Assembly: GCA_001600695.1 (NCBI GenBank)
Contig: BCKQ01000001.1
Coordinates: 2,198,722-2,262,721, forward strand
Direction: 5' to 3'
From: Ascoidea asiatica
Lineage: Eukaryota > Ascomycota > Saccharomycetes > Ascoideales > Ascoideaceae
DNA: 64,000 nucleotides
Part shown: piece after piece, positions 1 to 10,216 of the stretch
How positions within the stretch are numbered: position 1 is the first letter of the stretch
Layout of the letters: every line of letters starts with the position of its first letter
Notes under the pieces: model-generated
What the model was told of the DNA's origin: nothing
The model's input: the letters and a program-made list of their open reading frames with translations, nothing else
Databases searched by the model: none
Position numbers and translations under genes: made by a program

Positions 1-630
1 ATATTTAATTGTTGCTTTTGCAATTTCATTACCATAAACTGGATAAGCGCCAAGTAAATTACCTAGATAAGTATTATGTAATTTTTCACCAATAGAAGCA
101 GCAAGATGATTAAATAAACCTTTTGGTTTATCTCTTTCACCAATTAAAACTCCAGGTCTAATAATTATAGTATGATGAAATTTCAAATCAATTACACTTG
201 AATCTAATTCACCTTTCATTTTTAAATATGGAAATTTTGAATCTTTATTTGCACCCATACTTGAAATTAAAATATAAATATTAATATTTTTTAAATTTTT
301 ATTAATATTTTTAGCAAAATCTAAATTTAAATCATGATCAATTTTATATTGATTTTCAAAAGAACCTTCTGCACCTTTAGTTGTAGCTAAACCTGAAAAA
401 AATATATTAATATTTTGATTTGATTGATTATTTAAATTTATAAAAATTTCATTCCATTTACTTGAATCTTTTTCAATTGTTATAGTTGATTTTTTTAATT
501 CATTTTTAGTTTTAATTTCTCTACGAGCAACTGGATATAAATGAGAAAATAAAGCAGAATTATCAGCTTCTTCAAGAAAAGCTTTTCCAACTAAACCTGT
601 TGCACCAACGATTATTGCTTTGAAAGACAT
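1..630 (-). CDS. FMP52: FMP52-like mitochondrial outer-membrane NAD(P)-binding protein (partial)
   Basis: The coding sequence begins with the ATG at 628-630 and runs off the left edge, so about 210 N-terminal codons are present. The protein opens with a Rossmann fold (nucleotide-binding GATGLVG at about residues 9-15) and reads as an atypical short-chain dehydrogenase/epimerase of the FMP52 family. The S. cerevisiae member is about 231 residues, so only the C-terminus should be missing. Family knowledge places Fmp52 at the mitochondrial outer membrane; its substrate is unknown. Codon use is extremely AT-biased, as in the neighbouring genes. An ATT/TTA microsatellite lies immediately upstream of the ATG. 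It is divergent from YRA1. Identification rests on remembered family resemblance. Confidence 0.8.
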   Translation of the reverse strand, partial: MSFKAIIVGATGLVGKAFLEEADNSALFSHLYPVARREIKTKNELKKSTITIEKDSSKWNEIFINLNNQSNQNINIFFSGLATTKGAEGSFENQYKIDHDLNLDFAKNINKNLKNINIYILISSMGANKDSKFPYLKMKGELDSSVIDLKFHHTIIIRPGVLIGERDKPKGLFNHLAASIGEKLHNTYLGNLLGAYPVYGNEIAKATIKY

Positions 631-635
631 TGTTA

Positions 636-668
<33 letters not shown>
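631..668. repeat. ATT/TTA trinucleotide microsatellite
   Basis: An imperfect run of ATT units sits directly against the FMP52 start codon, in its 5' untranslated region. It is non-coding here, although equivalent AAT runs elsewhere in the window encode poly-Asn. Confidence 0.85.
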
Positions 669-669
<1 letters not shown>

Positions 670-1409
670 GCGTTAAGTCGATATCAAATTAGAATATATA
701 AAACAAATCAATTGAGTTTAAATACTTTATCTCTTGATATCCAATCAGTTCATAAATTGATTTGATTGATAGACATTTCAGGAAGGGGCGACAATTGTTA
801 CATTATTACAAATCTTCCCCAGAATCAGAAAGCATTGTTTAAACAATTTTTTATCAATCCTGCCGTGTTTCGGAACCAGCCAAATGGAACCATCCGAAAA
901 ATCAACAGAGCCCTACTTCCAAGAAAGCCAAAACAACAACAACATGAGATAAGAGCCCTAATAAAGCAATCACATGACTAGATTGCACGCGTGATATACT
1001 TATCACATGACTGTTGCTACTAGCCACGAAGATGATCTTTTACAGCCGCTAATTTCCCTTTTTGGTTATTTTTGCTTTATTTTCACCGCACGACTTTCCC
1101 AGCTGATTGAAATTTCCTTGCCACCGTTTGAAAAATTGCAGAGCCAGTTTCGTTTTCCTCTTTCTTTTACTGTTTTCAAATTGCAAATATTTCCTACTTT
1201 ACGTATTCTTCTTATTTATTAATCTCTTTCTATCTTTTCTCTTATTTAATCAATTGTTCAATCCATCAATTAATAAATACATTAGTATACTAGTTAATTA
1301 TTCAATTAATCAATTATCATAGATAAATCAATTACTGAAATACTGTTCAGATTACTATCTTATTTTTTGCTATTCTTTCATATCATCAATTAATTATTAT
1401 TTTTCAATC
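669..1409. promoter_or_regulatory. Divergent FMP52/YRA1 promoter region
   Basis: This gap separates two divergent genes. Positions about 760-1100 are clearly richer in G+C than the surroundings. It holds two copies of the 11-mer ATCACATGACT at 969-979 and 1002-1012, with a GCACGCGTGAT segment (containing ACGCGT at 987-992) between them. The last 200 bases before the YRA1 ATG are pyrimidine-rich with short ATTAAT repeats. Open frames here lack coding character. The paired 11-mers are the best candidate binding sites, but their factor is unknown. Confidence 0.5.
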
Positions 1410-3759
1410 ATGTCTTCTTCAATGGATAAATCTTTAGATGAAATTATTTCTTCAAAACCAAAAAGACAATCTCATTTCAATAAAAAGAAATTAAATAATA
1501 ATAAAGTTGGCAAAAATTTACATTCAAATAAAAATCGTAAATCTATTCCAAAAAAAGTTAATGTATCTTTTAAAAATAATAAAGATTCAGTTATTGATGC
1601 TTCTTATGCTACAAAATGTGTTGTTTATGGTTTAGTATGTTAACTCATAATAAAAGTTATTAAATTAATTAACTTATTAAATTACTCAATATTATCTATC
1701 CTATTATTCTCTATATTTATTTAATATAGTATAACTATAGTATATTAATCTTTACTAACATTATCCTTTTCTTCTGTTTCCCTTATAGCCAAGAGATATT
1801 AAACAAGATGCAATTAAAGTATGTTTATCATTATATTTACAGAAATGAAAAATTGAAAATGTGAAAAAAAAAACATAAAAGCTCTTATGAATTATAAGGA
1901 TTATTGAAGAAAAGGATGAGATAGAAGGAGTAAAGATTAAAGATTAAGATTATTATCAAGATTAAGATTTTGATTAAGATTAAGATTATAATTATTATTG
2001 TAATCAATATATAAATGATAGGTCATCTCCATATATGATTCATGCATATTGTATTAATATTTTCTATGCAGAATCTATATAATCATCAAAGATTTTGGAT
2101 ATCTGATTTTGGACATTGAATCTTGAAAATTGGATTTGAATATGGATATAGGATATCAAATATGAGATATTGGATTCATATTTTGGACCTTGAGATTTTT
2201 ATATCTTTATAATCAATACTTTTTTTTTATTTTTGGATAAAAAATTGTTAGTTAAGGGAGGTATTTGGTTATATTGCTTATTTCATTCAATTGATTTCTA
2301 TTTTGTCATCAATTTTTATTTTCAACTTCATTTTTATTTTTTATTAAAATATTTATCATTGTTGTTATTATACCAATTATCAAAAGGAGAAATTTAATTA
2401 TTCAAATTAAAAATAATATTTTTAAAACTCCTAATAATAATGATTTATAAACTGTTTAACCAAATTTATCCTTCTTATTTCAATTTAACTTTCAATATAT
2501 TTTCAAATTTAGTTTTTAAATTTGTTAATGGATAAAAATATGTATTTTTTGAAAAGCTATACTTCCTTATTTTCAAACTTCTTTATATTGAAAATATCAA
2601 AAATTACTATTATTTATAATTACTCATTATTATTTCTATAACTGTTACTTTTTAATCTGTATTTATATTATGAAATTATATTGAAGTATAGCCTAGTAAA
2701 ACAATAATTTATTCATTTCAATAATTATCTATTAATTTGTCAAATAGATTGATTATCCAATATTTTATTCAATTAATTATCTTATACGGGTATTCAATAG
2801 AGGTCTTTGATTATTTAATTATTTCAATCGACTTTCATCTTGGATAATATAAAAATTAAAAGTCATTTATATCTCCTTTCTCCTTTTTTATAAAATCTAA
2901 ACTTTTTTATTTTCAAAATTAAAAAAAAAATAAGAAACAACTATTTATCCATCAATCCAATTTTCAAATCCATTTTCATCATTTGTTCTCCAAGATCTAT
3001 ATTTGTTCACTAAATCCTATAAAATGTTTTCAGTATTTCAAATCTTATGAATCTTATAAATCTTTTGAGTCTGATAAGTCTTATCTTTATTCTTTTCTTT
3101 ATCTCATCCTTAGTTCTTAAAAATACTTAGAGTTAAATCAAATTCTATTCATTTTTTTAATTACTCTTCAAAATTTATATTGTTTTGCTTTTTTTTTTTC
3201 AATTTTTCATTCAATTTTTCTTTAATCATTATATAAATATTCATTCTAACCATTTATTTTTTTTTTTAAATTCACTTTAGGAATTTTTCCAATCTCAAGT
3301 TGGTTCTGTTCATACTGTTGCTTTAAGTTTTAATGAAAATGGTACTTCTAAAGGAATTGCTACTGTCATTTTCAAAAATTCTGCTGCTGCTCAAAAAGCA
3401 ATTGATAAATATAATGGTGCTCCTCTTGATAATGGTTCATCTAAATTAAAAATTGAATTAATTTTAGATCCAACTAAGAAACCATTAGCTTCAAGAATTC
3501 AAGCAAAGTACGTATTAATTTGTTTACTTTTTTCTTTTCTTTTCTATTCAAAGTGCATTTGAAAAACTAACTATTTTTACTTTTTCTAAAATTTATTTAA
3601 AGTGCTGAAAAACCTCTTAAAAAAACTCTTGATGTCAAAGCAAGATCAAAGAAACCATTTCCAAAAGGTAAACCTGCTAAAAAACCTTTCAAGAAACAAA
3701 CTAAAAAAACTCTTGAAGATTTGGATCAAGAAATGACTGAATATTTTTCAAAAAAATAA
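1410..3759 (+). CDS. YRA1: mRNA export adaptor Yra1 (Aly/REF), four exons
   Basis: Exons are 1410-1634, 1789-1818, 3281-3507 and 3603-3759, giving 212 residues against 226 in S. cerevisiae. The conserved N-terminal REF box (MDKSLDEII), a central RRM and the C-terminal box (TLEDLDQEMTEYF) are all present. The second exon is only 30 nt and encodes PRDIKQDAIK in the first part of the RRM; joining it restores the family sequence GLPRDIKQDAIKEFF. All junctions keep frame: exon 1 and exon 2 end in phase 0, and exon 3 ends after two bases of an Asn codon. Yra1 binds nascent mRNA, recruits Mex67 and couples transcription and splicing to export. Retaining intron 1 or intron 2 gives an early stop, so splicing could control protein level, as the unusual S. 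cerevisiae YRA1 intron does. The exon model is mine and has no transcript support. Confidence 0.9.
1635..1788 (+). other. YRA1 intron 1
   Basis: Donor GTATGT at 1635, perfect TACTAAC branch site at 1753-1759, acceptor TATAG ending at 1788; 154 bp. An in-frame TAA follows the donor directly (1641-1643), so retention would truncate the protein at 77 residues. Confidence 0.88.
1819..3280 (+). other. YRA1 intron 2, 1.46 kb
   Basis: Donor GTATGT at 1819, branch site TTCTAAC at 3244-3250, acceptor TTTAG ending at 3280. At 1462 bp it is far longer than the other seven introns in this window (76-154 bp). Retention gives a stop about ten codons past the donor. Positions about 1900-2200 are a purine-rich low-complexity stretch (AGATTA-type repeats). 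I found no convincing snoRNA boxes or internal ORF. Its position before the EFF motif appears to match the large autoregulatory intron of S. cerevisiae YRA1 (about 766 nt). Confidence 0.85.
3508..3602 (+). other. YRA1 intron 3 with AAG acceptor
   Basis: Donor GTACGT at 3508, branch site AACTAAC at 3565-3571, acceptor AAAG ending at 3602; 95 bp. The exon join creates AAT (Asn) and continues into the conserved C-terminal box. AAG is a minority 3' splice site in yeasts, but here it is the first AG after the branch site and the only one that keeps frame. Confidence 0.82.
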
Positions 3760-4206
3760 TCAAATTTTTTTTAAAATTAACCAAATATCAAATGCTGCTT
3801 GTTTAGTGAAAAAATAATTTTATTTTGCTCTTCAAAACTATTTTATTTTGTTATTTTTATTTTATTGATATTTAAAACTTTTTCAAAGCAATTTTCAACT
3901 TTTCATTCATTTTCTATGTTTTATCTAATTTTATTTCTTTTGTTTTTGTCTTATATTCTTTTTAATAAATTTTTTGTATACTATGTCTTTCTAATACTTC
4001 AAACATTTTTTCTTTTCATCTCAAAGAATTAGAAGGATTCTCAAACAAACTTACTTTCAATATTATCGGTTAAAATTATTGCAATAAATATTTATTAAAG
4101 CCAGATGCAAAAAGGTATAGCAAAATAGCAATTAAAAAAAAGAAAAATGAATATAAATTAATTTTTGAGCAAATTACATGATTCCAATAAAAAAGACTTT
4201 TTTGAT
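3760..4206. other. Convergent YRA1/MVD1 3' region
   Basis: Very AT-rich sequence with T-rich and A-rich runs, as expected for facing 3' ends and polyadenylation. The open frame at 3799-4032 is a low-complexity Phe/Leu string and is not considered coding. Confidence 0.6.
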
Positions 4207-5492
4207 TTAAATTTTTGGAGCACCAGTTACTACATCAATTAATGATTCTTTAGTATCTAATGGACCGGGTCCAACACTTGTAAGAATAACTCTTGAAACA
4301 CCATTATTTATTGAAAAATCTAAATCTTCTTCAGATAAAATCAAAGCATCTTTTTTATTAATTTTTTTTTGAAATTTATCCCAGCCAACAGTTTTATTTA
4401 AAATTTTATAAAAAATATTGAGAATTAAATCTTCATTGTCTTCTTCGTAATAGATGACTGCATTTGGTCCAGCGTCAAATGTATAAGCAGCAATAATTTT
4501 TCCTGCAGATTCATTAATTTTATTAACTAATTTTATTATTTTTTTTGATGTATCATTTAAATAAAAAATTGGTGGATATGTATCAAGACAAGTTGAATGA
4601 AAAGAGTTTGAATCTTTCATAGTTAATTCTCCAAATTTTTCAAAATCTTTTTCAAGTATTGATTTTTTCATTTCTTCGAAACGTTTTGGCACAACCTCTT
4701 TGATTCTATATTGAAAAAGATCAGAAGTTTTAACAGTTAATTGCATTCCAGAAGTTGATGAAGTATCTTTTTTATCAGCACTAACAACACAAATTATTGC
4801 CTTTATTGTTGGCCAATGTTCAACTGGAGCAATTTCTACTGCTTTTGAATCCTCTCCATTTTCTTGAGTACCCATTTCCCACGCGACATAACCACCAAAT
4901 AAAGAACGACAGGCAGAGCCTGAACCTTTTCTTGCTATTTTTGATATTTCAGATAATGAATTAGGTAATTGGTAAAGATTAGAAATTGCTTTTACTAAAG
5001 CTGATAAACCTGCTGCAGATGAAGCTAAACCTGCAGCGGTTGGAAAATTATTTTCGGAAACGATAAGAAGTTTCATTTCAGATAATTTTGGTAATTTTTC
5101 ATCTTTTTTTTCTAAATCAATTCTCAAATTTTTCAAGTCTGTTAAAACTTGAGTCATTCTTGGAGAAATTAATGATTCTTCTTTTCCATTTAAATATAAT
5201 TTATTTTCAGAATACAGTTTTGAACAAGCGACAGAAGTTAATGTTCTTAAATCATCTTGAGATAAAGTTACAGATATAGAAGAATTTGTTGGTAAATTTA
5301 AATTTTTGTCTCTTTTACCCCAATATTTAAGAGTCTATAAAAACAATATGAACAGTGAATTGCTATGTTAGTTTGAATAATTCGATGCAATTGATACTAA
5401 TTTAATGGGCGCTTAAATTTTAACTTCAGAAATATAAAAGAACTTACAGCGATGTTCACTGGGGAAGTAGTTGAAGCAGTATATACAGACAT
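4207..5492 (-). CDS. MVD1: Mevalonate diphosphate decarboxylase Mvd1/Erg19, two exons
   Basis: Exon 1 is 5448-5492 (MSVYTASTTSPVNIA) and exon 2 is 4207-5334, starting TLKYWGKRD. Together they give 390 residues, against 396 in S. cerevisiae. The enzyme catalyses ATP-dependent decarboxylation of mevalonate diphosphate to isopentenyl diphosphate, the last step of the mevalonate pathway feeding ergosterol, dolichol and prenyl groups. Visible family motifs are the GHMP-kinase phosphate-binding loop PTAAGLASSAAGLS, the GSGSACRSLFGGYV segment, and TFDAGPNAV with the conserved catalytic-region Asp. Without the first exon the conserved SPVNIA/KYWGKRD start would be lost, which is why I do not use the internal ATG at 5157. 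It converges on YRA1. Confidence 0.95.
5335..5447 (-). other. MVD1 intron
   Basis: On the minus strand, donor GTAAGT at 5447, branch site AACTAAC at 5373-5367, acceptor TATAG ending at 5335; 113 bp, phase 0 between NIA and TLKYWGK. Confidence 0.92.
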
Positions 5493-5599
5493 GATTTAAT
5501 AGTTTTTTATTAAATTCGAATTTAAGAATGAATGTAGATTAGATAATATGAAGAAATCGAAAGAATTGATGAAGAATTATTTCTGAAAAATTGAAAACT

Positions 5600-5794
5600 A
5601 TGTCGAATATATATGAGAAATCTAAACGACTATCATCGCTCCATCTTTTCCAAAACATCACTAAAGATGAGGCTAAAATTGTTTCGACGTTCCTCGTATC
5701 GAAATATGAAAATCGAAGTATTTCAGCTAATATTTCAGACCTTGAAATCAGGGTCTTATACCGTTTAACCCCGTTTTCAGTGCTTCAAGCCTAG
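5600..5794 (+). CDS. Small hypothetical ORF, 64 residues
   Basis: Open frame from the ATG at 5600 to a TAG, in the MVD1 upstream region. The product, starting MSNIYEKSKRLSSLHLF, looks mixed helical, has no low complexity and ends SVLQA. I recognise no family. For: normal amino acid composition and a divergent position opposite MVD1. Against: it is short, some codons (CTC, TCG, ACG) are rare elsewhere in this half of the window, and it sits where MVD1 promoter DNA is expected. It may be chance. Confidence 0.25.
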   Translation: MSNIYEKSKRLSSLHLFQNITKDEAKIVSTFLVSKYENRSISANISDLEIRVLYRLTPFSVLQA

Positions 5795-5918
5795 GATAAC
5801 GATAACAGTAATAAATTTATATTCTACAAAGAAATACTCTTGATTAAAATTATTAATTGTCTGGATAAATGCCAAATGAATGTATATTAAAAAATAATTT
5901 ATGTGACATTATTTATGC

Positions 5919-8543
5919 TCATGGGCTCCTTATTGCCAGAAGCTTTCCTTTCAAATGTAAAGGCTTTTTAGGAGCGGGTGGTGGAATCTTTTTTGTTTTT
6001 TGTTTTAGCTTGTTTATCTGTGGTTTTTGTGTCTGTTTGATTATAGGTGAGGAATCTAATGTTTGAGTTTTTACAGAACTATCCGTATATTTTCCATATC
6101 CATTAGCAGTTTTAACAAGGGTTTCTTCTTTTTTAGATAAAAGTAATGCCATTCTTTCCTGGATAGACAATTCTTGACCATCTTCAGATTCTAATTTTTT
6201 TTCAGATTCTGATTTATGTATTGGTAATGGTGAAATTTTAGATTTTATTTCATGCTTATTGATAGAGTTTCTTTTTGAGACTGGTGTTTTTCTCTTAATG
6301 AAAATATCTTCTTCCGAAGAAGAATCGTCATCTGTATAATTTCCGGTATTTGCAGGATCATTTAAATAACTAGTAAACCCAGTATTGTTTTTATTGTTAT
6401 TATTATGACCAAGATCTTCAATTGGAGAAAACTCGGCAACATCATTAGAAGAATTAGAAATACCAGTTAATAATTTTTCAAGTTTTTTGTATGATTTTAT
6501 CTTTCTAGAATCAGCTTGATCATCATCTTTGAAATTATTATTTAAATTAATTTTTTCTGGAGTGTAAATTTTTTTAAAAGATTCATTAAACCTTTTTGGA
6601 CTCTCGTAACCTTTTCTTATTGGAGAAAATATATCATTATTAATTTCATTTTTCAATAATAAAGAATCATCTGTTTGAGTTTCAATACTAACATATTTAT
6701 TTTTTATAGGTTTTGAAATATTATAATTATTTTCGATTTGATCTAAAGAAGGAAATTTTGAATTTATATCATTAATAACATCATAATCTTCATCGAATTT
6801 ATTATCAGATAATTTATAAGAATCCAGATATTTTGAAGATTTTCCAGTATCTGCTTTAGAGGTAAAAGCAGAAGATTCTTGACTTTTAATTTTCTGAAGT
6901 TCTTTGATATCTTCTTTTAAAGAGCGTAAATCATCATCATTTTCATCTTTTTTAAAATCATGATTATTACTTTGATCATCATCATTGCCATTACTATTAG
7001 TAATAGTACTAAGTCTATTTATAGATTTATAACTTGATTGTGAATGAGAATGAGAATGAGATATTGTCTTTGATTTATAATCTGATTGATTATTGAAATT
7101 TAAAATTTTTGATTTATCTAAATCTGAAAATGGATCTTTTGATTGATTTCCAGATTTTTTATTTATTTGAATATTTGGAGTTGATTTATTCACAAAAACT
7201 TTATTATTTGATAATGGATAAACTTGAGTTGCATTATTAAGAGAAGTTGATGATTTTGAGTTTGAGCCAATAGTATTACTATTATTGATATTATTATTAT
7301 TTATTTGAGTTGAGGAATATATAGGAGCTTGATTATTTAAATTAATCGGAACTTGTTGTAAAGGAATTTGTTGAATTGGAATTTGAATTGGTACCTGAGT
7401 ACTAAGTGGAAATTGTTGGAATGGTAGATTTGACGAAGAATATGGAGGGATGGAATTCTGAATATTTTGCTGTGGTTGTGGTTGTGGTTGAGATTGATGT
7501 ATTTGTTGATGATATCTAGATTTTTTTTTTTCTTTTACTTCTATATAAGAATTTTTTATGGAAGTAGGTATTGAAATTCCTCTCATAGAAGCAACTTCTT
7601 CTAATACTTGATAAATATCAGGTCTTTTTAAAGGATTAGTTTGTAATAAAATTGAAATCAGATTTTTTAATCTTGTAGAGTATTCGGGATGAATTGGAAA
7701 AGTAAATCTACCTTGTAAAATAGCTAATTCACCTCCAGATTCAAATGGAGTTGTATAATAGCATAATTTATAAAGAAATACACCTAAAGCCCAAATATCA
7801 GATTTTTCATCAATATAAAAACCTTTTGTAAGATCTATCATTTCTGGAGCTCTATATTGAGCAGTTGTATGTTGCATGATATCATTTTGCAATAATTTAA
7901 ATTCTTCTTGATTTTTTGGTGGTCTTAATATACCACAAGTTGAACCAAAATCACATAACTTATATTCATCATTATTATTAATTAAAACATTTTCAATTTT
8001 TATATCTCTATGAATTAAAGGTGGATTTAAAAAATGCATTTGTAAAACACCAATTGTAACTTCATACATAATTCTTAAAATTTCATTTTCTTTTAGTCTA
8101 TTTGTTAATCTTGTATTCATGAAATCAATTAACCCATTTTTTGAACAATATTCCATTAATAATAAAACTTCATAACCTTTTGTAGAATCAGTTTCAGAAA
8201 CTCTTGCAGCATGAGAATCTATATAAGAGACAATATGTGGTTTACCTTTTAATTTTTTCATTGCATCAACTTCAGCTCTTAAAATATTTAAAAGCATTTT
8301 ATTTGGTACAACTACTCTTTTTAAACAAAATAAATCATTAGAGAATTTCAGATTTGAAGGAGAAATATTTGAATCAGAAGATAAAGATGAAGAAGAAGAA
8401 GCAGATGATGACTGAGATATTATATTACAAGTATAAACATGAGCAAAACCTCCTTCAGATATATATTTCACTATTCTTATTTTATGAGAACCAACAACTA
8501 AAGTTGTTCCAGATTGATAAACAGTTGGAGGAGGAGGAGCCAT
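5919..8543 (-). CDS. PRK1: Ark1/Prk1-family actin-regulating protein kinase
   Basis: 874 residues with an N-terminal NAK-type Ser/Thr kinase domain (about 10-320): glycine-rich loop SEGGFAHVY at 29-37, catalytic Lys74, HRD at 177-179, DFG at 197-199 and APE at 231-233. About 25 Ser-rich residues are inserted between the glycine loop and Lys74. The rest is disordered, with a Pro/Gln stretch (PQPQPQPQQ) near residue 355. The last 25 residues carry a proline and lysine motif (PPPAPKKP) like the Abp1-SH3 ligand of Ark1 and Prk1. These kinases phosphorylate the Pan1/Sla1/End3 coat to disassemble endocytic actin patches; END3 is also in this window. The C-terminal motif favours Ark1/Prk1 over Akl1, but orthology within the family is unsure. 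Confidence 0.85.
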   Translation of the reverse strand: MAPPPPTVYQSGTTLVVGSHKIRIVKYISEGGFAHVYTCNIISQSSSASSSSSLSSDSNISPSNLKFSNDLFCLKRVVVPNKMLLNILRAEVDAMKKLKGKPHIVSYIDSHAARVSETDSTKGYEVLLLMEYCSKNGLIDFMNTRLTNRLKENEILRIMYEVTIGVLQMHFLNPPLIHRDIKIENVLINNNDEYKLCDFGSTCGILRPPKNQEEFKLLQNDIMQHTTAQYRAPEMIDLTKGFYIDEKSDIWALGVFLYKLCYYTTPFESGGELAILQGRFTFPIHPEYSTRLKNLISILLQTNPLKRPDIYQVLEEVASMRGISIPTSIKNSYIEVKEKKKSRYHQQIHQSQPQPQPQQNIQNSIPPYSSSNLPFQQFPLSTQVPIQIPIQQIPLQQVPINLNNQAPIYSSTQINNNNINNSNTIGSNSKSSTSLNNATQVYPLSNNKVFVNKSTPNIQINKKSGNQSKDPFSDLDKSKILNFNNQSDYKSKTISHSHSHSQSSYKSINRLSTITNSNGNDDDQSNNHDFKKDENDDDLRSLKEDIKELQKIKSQESSAFTSKADTGKSSKYLDSYKLSDNKFDEDYDVINDINSKFPSLDQIENNYNISKPIKNKYVSIETQTDDSLLLKNEINNDIFSPIRKGYESPKRFNESFKKIYTPEKINLNNNFKDDDQADSRKIKSYKKLEKLLTGISNSSNDVAEFSPIEDLGHNNNNKNNTGFTSYLNDPANTGNYTDDDSSSEEDIFIKRKTPVSKRNSINKHEIKSKISPLPIHKSESEKKLESEDGQELSIQERMALLLSKKEETLVKTANGYGKYTDSSVKTQTLDSSPIIKQTQKPQINKLKQKTKKIPPPAPKKPLHLKGKLLAIRSP

Positions 8544-9300
8544 CTTTTTTTTTTTCTTTCAATTAAATTGTCAATTTAATTGGACAGCTAATTTATTAGA
8601 TTTTTACTAACTCAATGAATTTATTTGAATTCAACCAGATTCTTTACTCGATAATTGAATTTGAGGTTTGTAGTTGGTAATTTTATTGCAGGAAAGAGAA
8701 GCACCAAAGTCGACAGAAGTTGAGGCTGCTGAGATTGTCAGACCAAAAGCCATAATCTTCTGCGCCTATCGATACGTATCCAAGCCCGGAAGTGGGACGT
8801 AAACAGTCACATGATTGTGTAGTAAGTCGAGGTTTATGTGCTCGGAAGTTAAAATATACGGTAATATTACTACAATAGGAAATGTGTGTTCGATCAAATT
8901 TAGAATATAAAGTTTTAGGATCCTAAAATGTTTCTTTATTAATTCAAAATCCTGTTAAACCATTCATTATATGAGTTTTTTTTTGAGTTATTAATCAATT
9001 TTAATCAATCATCATCCATTGTATTTAATAGGTTTTTGGAAAACAAAATTAATAGAAATAGAAAATTGATTATTTAATCAAAGAAATGTTTCGTCAATGA
9101 GTCTTTTATCAGTACTATTTTATTTTTAGCTACTCCTCAAGTAGTTTGTTTAATTGGGAGATGAAAAAAGAATTGGTTATCAAATTCAATGGTGTAATAT
9201 ATCAATTTCAAGAAAGGGTGATTTAAAAATTATTTTTTTATTAATCTTATAATTGAATGTTTTTTGATATATAATATAAACAATAGAATTTCAATTGATT
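8544..9300. promoter_or_regulatory. Kinase-gene upstream region and MDJ2 3' side
   Basis: Upstream DNA of the Ark/Prk kinase gene. A GC-richer island spans about 8690-8850 and contains TCACATGA at 8807-8814, the same octamer seen twice upstream of YRA1. The remainder is AT-rich with no coding character in any frame. Confidence 0.5.
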
Positions 9301-9887
9301 TCATTTTTTGATGAAATAACTTTTATCAAGTATATCTTTAGCTTGATTTATTTTACTTGCAATATATGCACTACCACCTCTATCAGGATGATTTAATCTA
9401 ATAATTTGTCTATGTTTCTTTGATAATAATTTTTGATTCATCATTACAATTTTTTTATTTGAAATATCTAAAATTTCTAAAGCTTCAATTTCATTCATTT
9501 TTTTCTTAAAACCACCTGGTAAAAATTTTATGTTATTTTCATTTCCTAATTCATTATTTGAAAATATTAATTTAATATTATTTAATCTCGCTATATCAAA
9601 TTTTGTTAATTTTTTAAATCTATAAATTGATTTAACTCCTGCTCTTACCTTTTGAAATTTTATTTTTATTTTGTTAGAATCTAATTGAGTAAAATTAAAG
9701 TGAATTGATAATGATTATTATTATGATTAATTTGAATATTACTTACAGTTAATGTGGCAAAAGTTACACCGATACCTATTATTATCGGAAGAACCTATAG
9801 AAATTGGTATAAATTATTTAAATTCTAGTTAGTTTTCTATTCTCTTTGTTTTCTTGAGATAAAATATATTATTATTTATCATACCAT
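9301..9887 (-). CDS. MDJ2: Mdj2, J-domain co-chaperone of the mitochondrial import motor, three exons
   Basis: Exons on the minus strand are 9885-9887 (the ATG alone), 9747-9794 (VLPIIIGIGVTFATLT) and 9301-9648. The product is 132 residues, against 146 in S. cerevisiae. The first residues match the remembered Mdj2 start (MVLPIIIG) almost exactly and form the single inner-membrane segment. The C-terminal half is a Pam18/Tim14-type J domain with the HPD motif in NHPDRGGS. Mdj2 stimulates mitochondrial Hsp70 at the TIM23 translocase and partly overlaps Pam18 in function. Reading only the internal ATG at 9498 would give a bare J-domain fragment with no membrane anchor. Both introns have CTAAC branch sites and all joins are in phase 0. 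Confidence 0.92.
9649..9746 (-). other. MDJ2 intron 2 with AAG acceptor
   Basis: Donor GTAAGT at 9746, branch site TTCTAAC at 9679-9673, acceptor AAAAG ending at 9649; 98 bp. Joining gives FATLT|VRAGV, matching the remembered ALSVKSGL segment of Mdj2. Confidence 0.85.
9795..9884 (-). other. MDJ2 intron 1, directly after the start codon
   Basis: Donor GTATGA at 9884 abuts the ATG (9887-9885), branch site AACTAAC at 9834-9828, acceptor TATAG ending at 9795; 90 bp. Unspliced mRNA would read ATG GTA TGA, so translation would stop at the third codon. Confidence 0.88.
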
Positions 9888-10216
9888 TAATATATATGAA
9901 TATGAATATATCAGTTTAATAAACTATTTTTTTCTATGAAATTATATAAATCATTTAAATCAATTCATTTATTCTAGGTTGATTTAATTTAAATTATATG
10001 ATGATCGAATCAAAACTCGGTTCGAAAAATACTAAATTTACTATTAATAAATAAAGCAATATTGGTGATCCGAAATTAAAGCTGCTGCTTACTTAACGGT
10101 ATCTTTTACTACTATAGTCACAGTATTATTACAGTATTATTACAGTAATATATTAAATTATGCTGATGAATATTATTTATTGAATTAAGTATCTAAATAA
10201 ATAAATAAATAATTGA
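9888..10216. promoter_or_regulatory. MDJ2 upstream / PFA3 downstream gap
   Basis: AT-rich spacer with a short tandem repeat ACAGTATTATT around 10130-10150 and an ATAA run at about 10196-10212. No motif stands out. Confidence 0.45.

Noticed and set aside
5692..5702. TCGTATC resembling the Upc2 sterol element near MVD1
   Set aside because: One mismatch to TCGTATA in a short motif; insufficient to claim sterol control.
9301..9498. A stand-alone 65-residue J-domain protein
   Set aside because: Upstream exons join in frame to give the full Mdj2 sequence including its membrane anchor.
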